Assembly (NCBI RefSeq): GCF_017115105.1
Contig: NZ_JABXKH010000164.1
Span: forward strand, 48,798 to 112,797
Direction: 5' to 3'
DNA length: 64,000 bases
Source: Nostoc sp. NMS2
GTDB taxonomy: Bacteria; Cyanobacteriota; Cyanobacteriia; Cyanobacteriales; Nostocaceae
In this document: in pieces, positions 1 through 8,204 of the stretch
Layout of the letters: the number at the start of each line of letters is the position of its first letter
How positions within the stretch are numbered: position 1 is the stretch's first letter
Program-made: the position numbers and the translations under genes
Notes under the pieces: generated by a model
Databases searched by the model: none
Seen by the model: only the letters and a program-made list of their open reading frames with translations
Told to the model about the DNA's origin: nothing

Positions 1-93
1 TATTATTACGCCATGCAAAAAGGCGGTATTGTCGCCTCTGGTTCCACAGCCGAACTCAGCCAAGATGTGATTCAACGCTTCTTAGCTGTTTAA
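1..93 (+). CDS. C-terminus of LivF-type ABC transporter ATP-binding protein (partial)
   Basis: Only the last 30 codons are in the window; the gene begins upstream. The readable end (YYAMQKGGIVASGSTAEL, then a short helix ending FLAV) matches the C-terminal tail of the ATPase subunit of branched-chain amino acid or urea importers (LivF, NatE or UrtE type). There the segment 'G-G-I-V-x-S-G' follows the Walker B and H-loop regions, which are not visible here. Such a subunit would sit on the cytoplasmic side of a permease pair and power uptake. The substrate cannot be told from the tail. The 3' end overlaps the convergent gene at 56-805 by 38 bases. The family call is fairly safe; the subtype is not. 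Confidence 0.7.
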   Translation, partial: YYYAMQKGGIVASGSTAELSQDVIQRFLAV

Positions 94-805
94 TTTGGGA
101 GATTTCTATATCAATTGTGTCAGAAGCAATCAAGTCTGCGGCTTCTTGTAAAAGCTCATGCTGTTCCTTTTGAATTGCTTCCAAGCGACTAGAAATTTCT
201 GCTAATCGCTGTTTTTTATTTGGTTGAAAACTTTCGGGTAACAAAGCTGGCAGGTTATTAGTTTTTTCAGTAGCAGTCATTCGTTGAACAGCAAAACTGC
301 CAACTTTAGTTAAAGATAAAAAGCTAACTTTAATCAAAGCCTGAAACAATTTTAACGGAACTTTGAGTATTGACCAACTAGCCGTTTCAATCAAACGGAC
401 AATTGCTTTGATGATGCTCCAAATAAGAGCGATCGCAAACAGGAAAATCACTATACTAATAATTGGGTGATTAGTTGCCCAACCTAGTATTTGAACTAAC
501 CTAAAAAATACCGTGTGTTGTGTCAGCCAATCACTTACAGAAGATGCCATTACATCTTTAACTGCTCCCGAAGTTGTACTTTTAAATTTATCAGCAGTTT
601 GCCAAGTTTCCTCTAAACTTGTCGTAACTGTATCAATTGCTCTATCAGTTGTTGTAGTAGCCGTTGCCTTCAAAGACTCCCCAACTTGTTGTGCTGAATT
701 ACTTAGATAGTTAACATTTTCACCTACAAAATCTTTGACATTTTGCAAGCGTTCTAAAACTCCATTAGGCAAATGTATATTTATTTGATATACCATAAAA
801 TTCAT
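56..805 (-). CDS. Membrane protein of unknown function
   Basis: This is a 249-residue protein of no family I recognise. Residues 20-90 are rich in Thr, Ser and Ala and look amphipathic. One clear hydrophobic segment lies near residues 113-135 (IISIVIFLFAIALIWSII), and a second hydrophobic or amphipathic stretch runs through about 145-170. A Glu/Gln/Lys-rich, probably coiled-coil region lies near 200-225. The layout suggests an inner-membrane or thylakoid protein with soluble helical ends. The start is uncertain: the first ATG (805) falls within the inverted-repeat element at 804-918, while a second ATG three codons later (796) lies outside it. Its 3' end overlaps the ABC ATPase on the other strand. 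Confidence 0.6.
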   Translation of the reverse strand: MNFMVYQINIHLPNGVLERLQNVKDFVGENVNYLSNSAQQVGESLKATATTTTDRAIDTVTTSLEETWQTADKFKSTTSGAVKDVMASSVSDWLTQHTVFFRLVQILGWATNHPIISIVIFLFAIALIWSIIKAIVRLIETASWSILKVPLKLFQALIKVSFLSLTKVGSFAVQRMTATEKTNNLPALLPESFQPNKKQRLAEISSRLEAIQKEQHELLQEAADLIASDTIDIEISQIKQLRSVESHLG

Positions 806-918
806 ATACCAATCCTAAATCATTCGTGAAAACCTCTCTTTATTCTCTCTGCGTTCTCTGCGCCTCTGCGGTTCGTTATAAAAAATTCTTTTTCACAAAT
901 CAGATAGGATTGCTATAT
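804..918. repeat. Small inverted-repeat element, family B, copy 1
   Basis: The ends are inverted copies of each other: CAATCCTAAATCATTCGTG at 810-828 on the left and its imperfect complement, ending in GGATTGCTATAT, at 907-918. Similar ends bound 7186-7292 and 29575-29680. There is no coding capacity, so it looks like a non-autonomous miniature element (MITE). Confidence 0.6.
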
Positions 919-922
919 CTCT

Positions 923-1705
923 CTAACTCGAAGCACTAGTATAAAACCGCAACGCAAACCGCCAAAACCAAGTAGAAACAAAAAACAGCACTACTGCTAA
1001 TATTGCCGCACCTATAAACCAGCTAATTTCACTCCGGCCCAACAGCGCTTGGGCTGGTACTGTAGTTAAAAAAGCCACTGGCATCACAAAGGTGAAGAAA
1101 AAGCGGTAAGCAGTGGGATATGCAGCTATGGGATATCGTCCAGCTTCCAATAAACCACGCAACACTTCGGTAACGTTGTATATTTTGACAAACCAAATAC
1201 TCATTGCTCCCAGCATAAACCACAGGCTGTATAAAATCACGAAGCTGAACAATAACGGCAGCACACCAAGTAGATAGCCGTTTATCCCTACACCAAGGCG
1301 TTGACCTGCATAGCCAATGATAATACTACCAAAAATTAGATCGGGCAGTCCCCAAGGGGAAAGGGTATGAGTGGAAAGCCAAAACTGACTGCGGATAGGT
1401 TTTAATAAGATAAAGTCCAAAGTGCCTTCTTGAACATGACGGACAATGCGATTCAAGTTCGAGGCTAGAAAAGTCGCAGAAAATCCTTGTAGTAAGGTAA
1501 AAATTCCTAGAACTACTAAAGCTGCTTCCCATGACCAGCCACTAAAAGTATAGCCAGTGCGGTAAAACAAGAATAGCCCAAAGAGGCTGCCGACAAGATT
1601 TCCCAAGCTGGTGAGGGTAGCGATGAAAAAATTAACACGATATTCTAACTCAGATGCGATCGCAGCACCCCAAAATAGTCTTAGTACTTTCAAATATCTT
1701 TGCAT
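923..1705 (-). CDS. ABC-2 type transporter permease (DUF990-like family)
   Basis: This 260-residue protein has about six hydrophobic helices and the pattern of the ABC-2 permease family often annotated as 'ABC-type uncharacterised transport system, permease'. The N-terminus (MQRYLKVLRLFWGAAIASEL) has an amphipathic helix followed by a charged turn and the first membrane span near residue 25. The segment near residues 85-105 (NRIVRHVQEGTLDFILLKP) is the conserved cytoplasmic loop of this family. It should form an exporter with a second permease and an ATPase, neither of which is adjacent. The start at 1705 has no better alternative. The only close neighbour on this strand is the unknown membrane gene ending at 56, separated by a repeat element, so an operon is doubtful. 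The substrate is unknown. Confidence 0.8.
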   Translation of the reverse strand: MQRYLKVLRLFWGAAIASELEYRVNFFIATLTSLGNLVGSLFGLFLFYRTGYTFSGWSWEAALVVLGIFTLLQGFSATFLASNLNRIVRHVQEGTLDFILLKPIRSQFWLSTHTLSPWGLPDLIFGSIIIGYAGQRLGVGINGYLLGVLPLLFSFVILYSLWFMLGAMSIWFVKIYNVTEVLRGLLEAGRYPIAAYPTAYRFFFTFVMPVAFLTTVPAQALLGRSEISWFIGAAILAVVLFFVSTWFWRFALRFYTSASS

Positions 1706-1854
1706 CTTGCACCTCTAGCCCAAAATGTGCCATCTGTCACTAAATTTTCCAAGATTACACAATAAATTTATGTAAATTTAATATTACTTTTTATTCAGGA
1801 AAATTGCTAAACGTTAAGATGTTGTGGATCTATTGTTGAAAACTAAAAAATTCT

Positions 1855-2466
1855 ATGCATTTAAATTTACCAGACCTAATTACAAAAATTGGTTACTTTG
1901 GGGTATGGGCAATTATCTTTGCTGAATCTGGCTTGCTAATTGGTTTTTTTCTGCCAGGAGATAGTTTGCTATTCACTGCTGGATTTCTCGCATCTCTTCC
2001 GAAATCAGGGTTTAACATTTGGGTTCTGATTTTTGGTGCTTTTGTTTGTGCAGTCCTTGGTGATAATGTTGGCTACGCTACAGGACACAAATTTGGCAGA
2101 AAATTATTTCAGAAAGAAGATTCATGGTTGTTTCATAAAAAACACTTGGTAAAAACCCAGGATTTTTATCATAAACATGGCAAAAAAACGCTAGTTTTGG
2201 CGAGGTTTACACCGATTATTCGCACTTTTGCACCGATTGTGGCTGGACTTGGTGCGATGCATTACCGAACATTTATGTCTTACAACTTAATCGGTGGCTT
2301 TCTTTGGACATTTGGCATTACCCTGTTAGGATTTTTCTTAGGAAAATCTCTGCCACCTGAACAAGTAGATAAGTATTTGTTACCAATTATTGGATTAATT
2401 ATAGTTGTTTCTTTAGTGCCATCGATTATTCATGTAATACAAGAAAATAGAGCAAATAAAAGTTAA
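1855..2466 (+). CDS. DedA family membrane protein
   Basis: This 203-residue integral membrane protein belongs to the DedA (SNARE-associated/VTT) superfamily. Visible signatures are E24-S-G-L in the first span (FAESGLLIGFFLPGDSLLF), the G-D-N-x-G-Y-x-x-G motif near residues 68-76, and the conserved R-F-x-P-x-x-R-T segment near residues 117-124 (ARFTPIIRTFAPIVAGL). DedA proteins are proposed to move lipids such as undecaprenyl phosphate or phosphatidylethanolamine across the cytoplasmic membrane, using acidic and arginine residues in re-entrant loops. Length is typical for the family. The next gene starts 54 bases downstream on the same strand, so the two may be co-transcribed. The substrate here cannot be inferred. 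Confidence 0.9.
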   Translation: MHLNLPDLITKIGYFGVWAIIFAESGLLIGFFLPGDSLLFTAGFLASLPKSGFNIWVLIFGAFVCAVLGDNVGYATGHKFGRKLFQKEDSWLFHKKHLVKTQDFYHKHGKKTLVLARFTPIIRTFAPIVAGLGAMHYRTFMSYNLIGGFLWTFGITLLGFFLGKSLPPEQVDKYLLPIIGLIIVVSLVPSIIHVIQENRANKS

Positions 2467-2520
2467 AATATTTTTCGTGATTTATGGTAAATGTTAATTT
2501 TGAATTCGGAGGGCAGCAAC

Positions 2521-3054
2521 GTGACTTCCTTAAACATTAACCTCTATCTGTTAGTAGAAAATCTCCTCTTTTTCCTCATTGCCACACTTTTTATTGTGGT
2601 TGTGAATTGGGGGTGGAAACACACAAAGCCCTATACTCTACCTCTGCCATTTCCCGGTTGGTATAAAATCTGGTTTGGCTCAGTGCAACTGCTAGGAGGA
2701 TTGCTGCCATTAGTAGTTATGCTATTGTGGGGTGTATGGTGGGGCGATCGCAGTGTGTTAACTGTGCTTGGTTGGTATTTTATTATATTAGGGTTGCAAA
2801 TTATCTCTGAGATAGTAACACTCAGGCAGTTGCAAAATGTTGTGTGGGTGATGGTTCCTTATATATACTTGCCTTACCGCTTCTGGCAGTTATATGAGGG
2901 TTTGACACTTTTGGATTCTAAAAGTGAGTTACTGTGGGTAAGATATTTATTGATTTTTGAATTGGTATTATGGATTGTTAACTACGTTATAGATGTGTCT
3001 CAATTGCCACGGCTGTTTCGTTGGGAAGTAGAATCAAACTCTAATGTTAGCTAG
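2521..3054 (+). CDS. Hypothetical multi-pass membrane protein
   Basis: I do not recognise this protein. It has about five hydrophobic segments rich in Trp, Leu and Val (for example near residues 10-28, 53-75 and 80-98 from the chosen start). I chose the GTG at 2521 because GGAGGG at 2508-2513 sits seven bases upstream, an unusually strong ribosome binding site. An in-frame ATG at 2491 lacks one and would add ten unconserved-looking residues. The protein is 177 residues from the GTG. It follows the DedA gene closely on the same strand. Its last four bases overlap the convergent gene ending at 3051, so no spacer terminator exists between them. Confidence 0.65.
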   Translation: MTSLNINLYLLVENLLFFLIATLFIVVVNWGWKHTKPYTLPLPFPGWYKIWFGSVQLLGGLLPLVVMLLWGVWWGDRSVLTVLGWYFIILGLQIISEIVTLRQLQNVVWVMVPYIYLPYRFWQLYEGLTLLDSKSELLWVRYLLIFELVLWIVNYVIDVSQLPRLFRWEVESNSNVS

Positions 3055-3611
3055 GGATTAATCGCAGAATTAGCCATTTTTATCAACGAAGTGCGATCGC
3101 CAGCTTTCAACCCAACAACATATTGCACACCCTGTTGTCTCCAAGTCAAGGTAGCATCTGAGCAATTAGCACCACAAGCAAAATCCACAAAATAGCCAGT
3201 AATACCCTTAGCTAAGGATACAGCTTTACCAGTGAGGCGGGGGGTTTTGCGGGTTACTCCTTCAGCAGAAATCACACCCAGACGACAAGCAGTTCCACCA
3301 CTACAATCAGGACTGAAACCGAGTAAAATCTCGTAGTTTTTTTGTGTAGCAGCTTCTATAATCGCGTAAATTCGATTTTCCCCATCTGATTCAGGAATAA
3401 ATTTCGGCAACAGAATCCGAATCTGAGTCTTTTGCTTTAATTTAGGCAAAATAGATTTAAAAACTGAGTGTGGCTGGATTTTACCCTGGCTTTGTGCTAT
3501 GAGTTGGGACTGGTTGTTTATAGTGGCTATAGCTGAATTGTGAAAGCTGCTAACGCTGACTAATACAAATACGCCACATACAGCACTGATATTTCTGAAG
3601 CTTGAAATCAT
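3051..3611 (-). CDS. Hypothetical secreted protein
   Basis: This 186-residue protein begins with a probable signal peptide (MISSFRNISAVCGVFVLVSV, cleavage near residue 30 after a small-residue run). The mature part has mixed alpha/beta character and four cysteines in two close pairs (FSPDCSGGTACRLG and DFACGANCSDATLTW), which could form disulfides in the periplasm. The C-terminal strand pattern (TLTWRQQGVQYVVGL) is shared by many small cyanobacterial exported proteins that I cannot name. The start has no strong ribosome binding site, but the signal peptide supports it. It converges with and slightly overlaps the membrane gene ending at 3054. Confidence 0.6.
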   Translation of the reverse strand: MISSFRNISAVCGVFVLVSVSSFHNSAIATINNQSQLIAQSQGKIQPHSVFKSILPKLKQKTQIRILLPKFIPESDGENRIYAIIEAATQKNYEILLGFSPDCSGGTACRLGVISAEGVTRKTPRLTGKAVSLAKGITGYFVDFACGANCSDATLTWRQQGVQYVVGLKAGDRTSLIKMANSAINP

Positions 3612-3640
3612 CTTTGAAAACCTAGTTTCGTCTAAAAAAG

Positions 3641-3823
3641 GAGTTAGGAATAATTGAAGAAGAATTCAGAAGGGGCTAAACCCTAGCTATCCGCTAACAG
3701 AATTCAGGAATCAGAATCAAGACAATCTCTACGAGACGCTGCGAAGCACCGCTTTTTCGGTCAGAATACCTTTCCTGAATTCTGGCTCCTGACTCCTGAA
3801 TTCTGTTCGATAACTCCTAACTC
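3641..3823. repeat. Imperfect inverted-repeat element
   Basis: The left end (GAGTTAGGAATAATTGAAG from 3641) is an imperfect complement of the right end (ending TAACTCCTAACTC at 3823), and GAATTCAG-type words recur inside in both orientations. No open frame is carried. It fills the gap between the secreted protein gene and ogdA. Confidence 0.45.
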
Positions 3824-3859
3824 ATCAGTTATAACTTTTAACTTCTAAGTTGTAACTTT

Positions 3860-5503
3860 TTACACTGTACAACTCAACTCGCCGGCTTTTTGACTAAAGC
3901 GGTGATTCTCCCGATAATCTACGGGACAATCTATCACGGCGGGTACATCTTGAGCGAGGGCTTCTTTGAGAGTGGGAATCAAATCTAAAGCCGATTCAAC
4001 CCGGTAGCCTTTTAAACCCATGCTTTCAGCAAATTTGACGAAATCAGGATTGCTAAAATGCACAAAGGCTGAGTTTCCTTTGCCAAATTGATTTTCTTGC
4101 TTCCACTCAATTAACCCATAGCCACCATCATTGAAAATTATGGTGACAAAAGGCGTACCGACACGCAAGGCTGTTTCTAATTCCTGAGAATTCATCATAA
4201 AGCCGCCATCGCCTGTTACAGCAACGACTTTGCGGTTGGGATGAACGAGTTTTGCTGCTAAAGCGCCAGGAATGGCAATACCCATAGCCGCGAAACCGTT
4301 GGAAATTATGCAAGTATTGGGGCTATGGCAATGATAATGACGGGCCATCCACATCTTATGTGCGCCAACATCAGAGATGACAATATCATCTGGGCCCATC
4401 ACTTGCCGTAAGTCATAAATTAATTTTTGCGGCTTAATAGGAAATCCGTCATCATGGGCATACTGTTCATAATCAGCCCGAATATCTGATCTTAAGCTGA
4501 TAGCAAAAGGATCGGGTTTTCCTTGTCGGTCTGCTAATTTTAAAATTTCATAGAGAGAATCTGAAATATCTCCTACAACTTCCGCGTTAGGAATATAACT
4601 ACTATCAATCTCTGCCGGACTTACCCCAATATGCACAATAGGAATTTCACCATTCCGATTCCATTTTTTTGGTGAAAACTCAATCAAATCATAGCCGATC
4701 GCAATTACTAAATCTGTATTATCAAAACCACAGGTAATGAAGTCTCTTTGCTGTAATCCCACTGACCACAAAGCCAATTGATGTGTGTAGGGAATCACTC
4801 CTTTACCCATAAAGGTATTGGCAACAGGGATATTCAGCAAGGTGGCAAATTGCGTGACGGCATCACTGGCATGAGCGCGAATTGCCCCATTTCCGACTAA
4901 GATTAATGGGTTAACTGCTTGGCAAATTGCGGCTGCTGCTGCCCGAATACTAGCAAAAGATGCATAAGTTTTTTCGCTATTATCCTTACGCAAAGGTTTG
5001 CCTTCTACAGGCATAGCAGCGATATTTTCTGGTAAATCGATGTGAACTGCACCGGGTTTTTCAGATTGCGATCGCTTAAATGCTTTCCGCACTACTTCTG
5101 GTGTAATACTCGGTCGCACAATCTGTTTATTCCACTTGGTAACAGGTGCAAACATTGCCACCAAATCTAAATATTGATGAGATTCGATGTGCATTCTATC
5201 TGTTCCCACTTGACCGGTAATTGCCACTAAGGGCGCACCATCGAGGTTAGCGTCTGCTACCCCAGTCATCAAATTTGTTGCCCCAGGGCCCAGAGTAGAA
5301 AGACACACCCCAGCTTTTCCGGTTAAGCGTCCGTAGACATCCGCCATGAATGCAGCACCCTGTTCATGACGAGTCGTGATAAATTTAATAGAAGAATGTT
5401 TTAACGCTTCCAAAACATGTAGATTTTCTTCACCAGGGAGTCCAAAAATATATTGCACTCCTTCATTTTCTAGGCATTGCACCAATAATTCTGCTGTATT
5501 CAT
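3860..5503 (-). CDS. ogdA: ThDP-dependent 2-oxoglutarate decarboxylase (acetolactate synthase-like)
   Basis: The protein has 547 residues and the three-domain architecture of thiamine-diphosphate enzymes. The catalytic glutamate is in RHEQGAAFMADVYGR (E47), and the ThDP/Mg motif runs from GDGGFMMN to NDGGYG (about residues 440-467). By sequence it resembles acetolactate synthase large subunits. In cyanobacteria, however, the homologue encoded beside a succinate-semialdehyde dehydrogenase was shown in Synechococcus 7002 to decarboxylate 2-oxoglutarate to succinic semialdehyde. That step replaces the missing 2-oxoglutarate dehydrogenase complex. Here the dehydrogenase gene lies just upstream on the same strand (5621-6988), and this pairing is the main reason for the call. 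No regulatory small-subunit gene is nearby, which also argues against biosynthetic acetolactate synthase. The cytosolic location is inferred. Confidence 0.8.
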   Translation of the reverse strand: MNTAELLVQCLENEGVQYIFGLPGEENLHVLEALKHSSIKFITTRHEQGAAFMADVYGRLTGKAGVCLSTLGPGATNLMTGVADANLDGAPLVAITGQVGTDRMHIESHQYLDLVAMFAPVTKWNKQIVRPSITPEVVRKAFKRSQSEKPGAVHIDLPENIAAMPVEGKPLRKDNSEKTYASFASIRAAAAAICQAVNPLILVGNGAIRAHASDAVTQFATLLNIPVANTFMGKGVIPYTHQLALWSVGLQQRDFITCGFDNTDLVIAIGYDLIEFSPKKWNRNGEIPIVHIGVSPAEIDSSYIPNAEVVGDISDSLYEILKLADRQGKPDPFAISLRSDIRADYEQYAHDDGFPIKPQKLIYDLRQVMGPDDIVISDVGAHKMWMARHYHCHSPNTCIISNGFAAMGIAIPGALAAKLVHPNRKVVAVTGDGGFMMNSQELETALRVGTPFVTIIFNDGGYGLIEWKQENQFGKGNSAFVHFSNPDFVKFAESMGLKGYRVESALDLIPTLKEALAQDVPAVIDCPVDYRENHRFSQKAGELSCTV

Positions 5504-5520
5504 TTTATTTCCTAACTATT

Positions 5521-5620
5521 TATTTAGTCATTTGTCATTTGTCCTTTGTCCTTCGTCATTAGTCATTTGTCATTTTTTTGGCTAATGACCAATGACCAAT
5601 GACTAATGACCAATGACTAA
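5521..5620. repeat. Heptamer STRR array between the two TCA-bypass genes
   Basis: Tandem variants of a 7-base unit (GTCATTT, then the complementary form AATGACC/AATGACT) fill the 117-base spacer of the presumed operon. The two orientations meet near 5580 and can fold into a long hairpin. Short tandemly repeated repetitive sequences of this kind are known from heterocystous cyanobacteria. Confidence 0.75.
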
Positions 5621-6988
5621 TCACTTCACCCACACGGTTTTCACATTGACAAACTCATGTATACCTTGGATACTCAATTCTCTGCCATATCCAGAACGCT
5701 TGATGCCACCAAAGGGCAACCGAGGATCTGATTTGACCATACTGTTGATAAACACGGCACCTGCTTCGATTTCTTCAACTAAGCGATCGCATTCTTGGTC
5801 ATTGCTTGTCCAAGCGCTTGCACCTAATCCAAAGGGGCTGTCATTAGCGAGTTTAATGGCAGCATCGATATCAGGAACCCGGAATAACAAGGCTACTGGC
5901 CCAAAGAATTCTTCTTTGGCAATTGCTGCTTCCGGCGGGATATCTATGATAATCGTTGGCGGATAAAAGTTCCCTGGACAATCTGATAATGGGTGTCCGC
6001 CGGTGAGGACTTTTCCACCACTTTTTGTAGCAGCTTGCACTTGTCGATCTAAATCTTGGAGAATACCAGGTGTTGCCAATGGGCCTAAATCGGTATCCGG
6101 TTGCATAGGATCGCCTACTTTTAGCGCCTCGAATTTTTCTACAAGCAATTTTTCAAATTTATCTGCGATCGCTTCTGCGACAATAAAACGTTTCGCTGCA
6201 ATACATGATTGCCCGTTATTTAACATCCGCGCTGTAGTAGCTGTGACAACTGCTGTCTCTAAGTCAGCACTTTCTAACACAATAAACGGGTCGCTTCCTC
6301 CTAATTCCAAAACGGTTTTTTTAATTTGTTTGCCGGCGGCGACGGCGAGGGATATGCCGGCTGGTTCGCTTCCTGTCAAGGTGGCAGCTTTTACGCGGTC
6401 ATCAGCCATTAAATCGGCGACTTTGGCAGCGCCTATTAATAGAGTTTGAAATACACCTTTAGGAAAACCTGCGCGGCGGATAATATCTTCAATTGCCAAG
6501 GCGCACTGCGGCACGTTGGAAGCGTGTTTGAGTAAGCCGACATTTCCCGCCATTAGTGCTGGTGCAGCAAAACGAAAAACTTGCCAAAAGGGGAAATTCC
6601 ACGGCATCACCGCGAGAATTGCACCCATTGGTTGATAACGTACAAAACTCTGACTGGCATCAGTTTTTACACTGACATCAGCCAAAAAACTAGGGGCGTG
6701 TTCGGCATAGTAGCGACAGACAACGGCGCATTTTTCGACTTCTGCGATCGCAGCTTTCAATGGTTTACCCATTTCTAGAGTCATTAACTTCGCAAATTCT
6801 GCTTTGTCTTGCTCTAAAATATCAGCAGCCTTTTGCAGCCATTGCGATCGCGTCAAAAAACTAGTCTGGCGATACTGTTCAAAAGTCTGATTAGCTAAAT
6901 CGAGTTTAGCGGCAATTTCTGCATCGTTGAGTGGCTCAAAGGTTTTAAAAGTCTCCCCAGTGGCGGGATTAATCGTGGCGATCGCCAT
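5621..6988 (-). CDS. NAD(P)-dependent succinate-semialdehyde dehydrogenase
   Basis: The protein has 455 residues from the chosen start and is an aldehyde dehydrogenase superfamily member of the succinate-semialdehyde type. The catalytic cysteine is in NNGQSCIAAKRF (about C262) and the general-base glutamate in VLELGGSDPFIV (about E228). The N-terminal motif MAIATINPATGETFKTFEP is typical. It oxidises succinic semialdehyde to succinate. With the downstream decarboxylase it closes the TCA cycle in cyanobacteria, as shown for the equivalent pair in Synechococcus 7002. I chose ATG 6988 because GGGAGG lies eight bases upstream. The frame stays open to 7042, but those 18 codons lack family similarity. 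Cofactor preference cannot be read here. Confidence 0.85.
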   Translation of the reverse strand: MAIATINPATGETFKTFEPLNDAEIAAKLDLANQTFEQYRQTSFLTRSQWLQKAADILEQDKAEFAKLMTLEMGKPLKAAIAEVEKCAVVCRYYAEHAPSFLADVSVKTDASQSFVRYQPMGAILAVMPWNFPFWQVFRFAAPALMAGNVGLLKHASNVPQCALAIEDIIRRAGFPKGVFQTLLIGAAKVADLMADDRVKAATLTGSEPAGISLAVAAGKQIKKTVLELGGSDPFIVLESADLETAVVTATTARMLNNGQSCIAAKRFIVAEAIADKFEKLLVEKFEALKVGDPMQPDTDLGPLATPGILQDLDRQVQAATKSGGKVLTGGHPLSDCPGNFYPPTIIIDIPPEAAIAKEEFFGPVALLFRVPDIDAAIKLANDSPFGLGASAWTSNDQECDRLVEEIEAGAVFINSMVKSDPRLPFGGIKRSGYGRELSIQGIHEFVNVKTVWVK

Positions 6989-7185
6989 TACCTGACCTCC
7001 CGTTAAAAAATAGCTTGAAGTAGGCCTCCTAATGTTATACATATAAATTGAGGAAGCTACTACCCAAATTCTAGTCTTTTAGCTAAAGATTAGCTGCCCA
7101 ATATTACAATTTCGCAATTTTGATTGAATTAAAGTATACTATTCAATCAGTATTAATATTGATGAATTAAATATAGGTAAAGTTG

Positions 7186-7292
7186 CTATAGCAGTCCTAA
7201 ATCATTCGTGAAAAATTAGATCCCCGACTTCTTAAAGAAGTCGGGGATCTGGACACCGCGAATTTTCACAATTCATCTAGGATTGCTATATA
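7186..7292. repeat. Family B inverted-repeat element, copy 2, carrying a 33-base hairpin
   Basis: The ends (TATAGCAGTCCTAAATCATT at left, complement ending GGATTGCTATATA at right) match the element at 804-918. Nested inside, at 7218-7250, is a near-perfect hairpin (AGATCCCCGACTTCTT and its complement) that recurs alone at 20580-20612 and 21491-21523. The element ends about 20 bases before the next start codon and may carry its upstream signals. Confidence 0.65.
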
Positions 7293-7313
7293 GCACAATT
7301 GAGGAATCAAACC

Positions 7314-7937
7314 ATGACTCAAGTCTTACGCAAAGTAGTTACATTCGATGAATTCGTTGCTAAATATCCAGATAACACAGGACAACGTTACGAACTATAT
7401 GATGGAGTAATAATTGAGATGCCACCACCTACAGGCGACCATGAAGAAGTGATTGGATTTTTAGCCACACAAATCACTTTAGAATATAGTCGCTTAAATC
7501 TTCGTTATTTCATCCCCAAAACAGTATTCGTCAAACCAGTTGAGAACGAATCTGCTTATTCTCCAGATGTCCTGATCCTAAATCAGCCTAATTTAGTTAA
7601 TGAACCTCGGTGGAAAAAAGAATCAACTGTTAGTCAAGCAGCATCAATTCCTTTAGTAATTGAGGTGGTTAGTACTAATTGGCGTGATGATTATTTGAAA
7701 AAATACGCTGATTATGAAGAAATGGGAATTCTTGAATACTGGATTGTTGATTATGGTGCATTGGGCGGTAGGGAATTTATTGGGAAACCCAAACAACCTA
7801 CTATTTTAATTTGCTGTTTAGAAGAAGGTGAGTATCGCGTTAGTAAATTTCGAGGAGATGACCGCATTGAGTCATCAATTTTTCCAGAGTTGAATTTGAC
7901 AGCAGAGCAAATTTTTCGCGCTGGTACAGTCAGCTAA
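7314..7937 (+). CDS. Uma2 family (DUF820) putative endonuclease
   Basis: This 207-residue protein belongs to the Uma2/DUF820 family, which is greatly expanded in filamentous cyanobacteria and has a PD-(D/E)XK nuclease fold. Visible marks are the N-terminal TFDEFVAKYPDNTGQRYELYDG, the acidic site residues in SPDVLILNQP (about residues 81-90), and the E-V-V-S-x-x-x-R-D-D-Y-x-x-K core (VIEVVSTNWRDDYLKK). The Glu and Lys of that core would complete the catalytic set. Length is normal. ATG 7314 is chosen because GAGGA stands eight bases before it; a TTG at 7299 is the only longer option. The biological role of the family is unproven, and a nuclease role is inferred from the fold. Confidence 0.85.
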   Translation: MTQVLRKVVTFDEFVAKYPDNTGQRYELYDGVIIEMPPPTGDHEEVIGFLATQITLEYSRLNLRYFIPKTVFVKPVENESAYSPDVLILNQPNLVNEPRWKKESTVSQAASIPLVIEVVSTNWRDDYLKKYADYEEMGILEYWIVDYGALGGREFIGKPKQPTILICCLEEGEYRVSKFRGDDRIESSIFPELNLTAEQIFRAGTVS

Positions 7938-7965
7938 TTCGTAATACTTCGGCTACGCTCAGTAC

Positions 7966-7992
7966 AAGTTCGTAATTCGTAATTCGTAATTG
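7966..7992. repeat. Short STRR array
   Basis: Three to four tandem copies of the heptamer AATTCGT follow the Uma2 gene. The same heptamer occurs at 35299-35333, and its complement at 40661-40704 and 54064-54082. Confidence 0.6.
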
Positions 7993-8014
7993 TTCCTATT
8001 CCCCATTGGCTTTA

Positions 8015-8204
8015 AGAGGATGTTTGAAAAGTGTTTCGCGGTGACTTTAGGCACTTTTAGATCCCCCCTAACCCACGCCAGTCGCTCCACTTGGGGTCTC
8101 CCCCGCCGCAGGATGCGCGAAGCGCTGTAGTGAAGCAAGTGGCGTGGATTTAGGGGGATATAGAACGTTTTGTTACCGAGAAGAGGACTTTTCAAACAAC
8201 CTTT
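8015..8204. repeat. Palindromic element with nested inverted repeats, family C
   Basis: Outer ends AGGATGTTTGAAAAGT (8017-8032) and ACTTTTCAAACAACCT (8187-8202) are inverted copies with one mismatch. Inside, a second pair (GATCCCCCCTAACCCACGCC and its complement with GGCGTGGATTTAGGGGG) also folds back. It has no open frame of its own. It abuts the stop codon of the EAL-domain remnant. It is probably a miniature transposable element. Confidence 0.6.

Noticed and set aside
1..93. Specific naming of the ABC ATPase tail as UrtE or NatE
   Set aside because: Thirty residues of the tail do not distinguish the two, so only the LivF-type family is given.
3860..5503. Biosynthetic acetolactate synthase (IlvB)
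   Set aside because: The adjacent succinate-semialdehyde dehydrogenase and absence of a small-subunit gene favour 2-oxoglutarate decarboxylase, though the alternative is not fully excluded.
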